The position numbers were made by a program, and so were the translations under genes. Below, one piece after another: positions 63,878-64,000 of a stretch of 64,000 nucleotides of DNA; position 1 is the first letter of the stretch; each line of letters starts with the position of its first letter. The notes beneath the pieces are model-generated. The model did not search any database. It had not been told where the DNA came from and worked only from the letters and a program-made list of their open reading frames with translations. Source of the DNA: WLXB01 sp040221475 (GTDB lineage: Bacteria > Pseudomonadota > Alphaproteobacteria > Rhodospirillales > Rhodospirillaceae); NCBI GenBank assembly GCA_040221475.1, contig JAVKEJ010000008.1:8065-72064 (forward strand). Reading direction: 5' to 3'.

Positions 63878-64000
63878 ATGAATACAGACGTCGTCCTTAC
63901 TTGTGCACTAACGGGCGCTGGTGATACGGCTGGCAAGAGTGAGCATGTCCCCGTGACGCCGGATCAAATTGCGGCTGCCGCTGTTGAGGCGGCTCGAGCG
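63878..64000 (+). CDS. BKACE / 3-keto-5-aminohexanoate cleavage-family enzyme, 3' cut by window edge
   Basis: Forty-one codons from ATG 63878, open to the edge. The start reads MNTDVVLTCALTGAGDTAGKS, then VPVTPDQIAAAAVEAARA, which matches the N-terminus of beta-keto acid cleavage enzymes (DUF849), including those for dehydrocarnitine. These condense a beta-keto acid with acetyl-CoA, giving acetoacetate and a CoA ester. Placed after the solute-binding gene, it would provide a catabolic step for the imported compound. Only the first part is visible. Confidence 0.75.
   Translation, partial: MNTDVVLTCALTGAGDTAGKSEHVPVTPDQIAAAAVEAARA

Noticed and set aside
1..64000. CRISPR arrays, insertion sequences, prophage, tRNA or rRNA genes
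   Set aside because: None seen on reading: no direct repeat arrays, no transposase or integrase frames, no tRNA arms.

Overview
The window looks like chromosome of a proteobacterium, most likely a free-living and possibly aquatic alphaproteobacterium. The reasons are a ccoNOQP-ccoGHIS cbb3 oxidase locus in the FixNOQP-FixGHIS order, a group 3b NiFe hydrogenase operon, a polyhydroxyalkanoate synthase, TonB-dependent uptake, and repeated FNR/FixK-type TTGA-N6-TCAA boxes. G+C is near 50% by eye. I saw no tRNA, rRNA, CRISPR array, transposase or integrase. Genes are cut at both edges: a PHA synthase at the left and a BKACE-family cleavage enzyme at the right.

Region 1 (1-37.3 kb) reads as a low-oxygen survival and energy island. 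It holds the PHA synthase end, two paralogous 244-residue stress-type proteins, PEP synthase, an eleven-gene minus-strand group 3b hydrogenase operon (hypC-hypD-hypF-hypE, beta, cyclic-nucleotide-domain protein, gamma, delta, alpha, protease, short HypA), a protein-isoaspartate methyltransferase fused to an erythromycin-esterase domain, the complete cbb3 oxidase and its assembly genes, phosphofructokinase, an overlapping operon of AMP-phosphorylase-type enzyme, PRPP synthetase and beta-CASP nuclease, and an ADP-forming acyl-CoA synthetase fused to an acetyltransferase. FNR-type boxes lie 67-85 bp (box centre to start codon) upstream of seven of these transcription units. At most of them a -10-like hexamer sits about 30 bp beyond the box, the geometry of FNR-activated promoters.

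Region 2 (38-50.5 kb) is an envelope and periplasmic oxidation cluster, all on the plus strand. It encodes a tannase/feruloyl-esterase-type secreted hydrolase, a TonB-dependent receptor, a PQQ- and heme-containing alcohol dehydrogenase, and then a tightly coupled export operon: a CHRD-domain protein, an unrecognised Cys-rich lipoprotein, a DUF1592/1588/1585-type heme lipoprotein, a Tat-exported DUF1552 protein and a protein with three secreted-repeat domains. Several of its genes overlap by 4 nt.

Region 3 (50.5-64 kb) is a catabolic or uptake cluster of unknown substrate: an MFS transporter, a LysR regulator, an APH-fold kinase, three alpha/beta hydrolases (two with a His where the nucleophile is expected), a FAD_binding_2 oxidoreductase, a SAM methyltransferase with a small companion protein, two solute-binding proteins without local permeases, and the start of a beta-keto acid cleavage enzyme. 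Functions are inferred from motifs read by eye; no database search was run.
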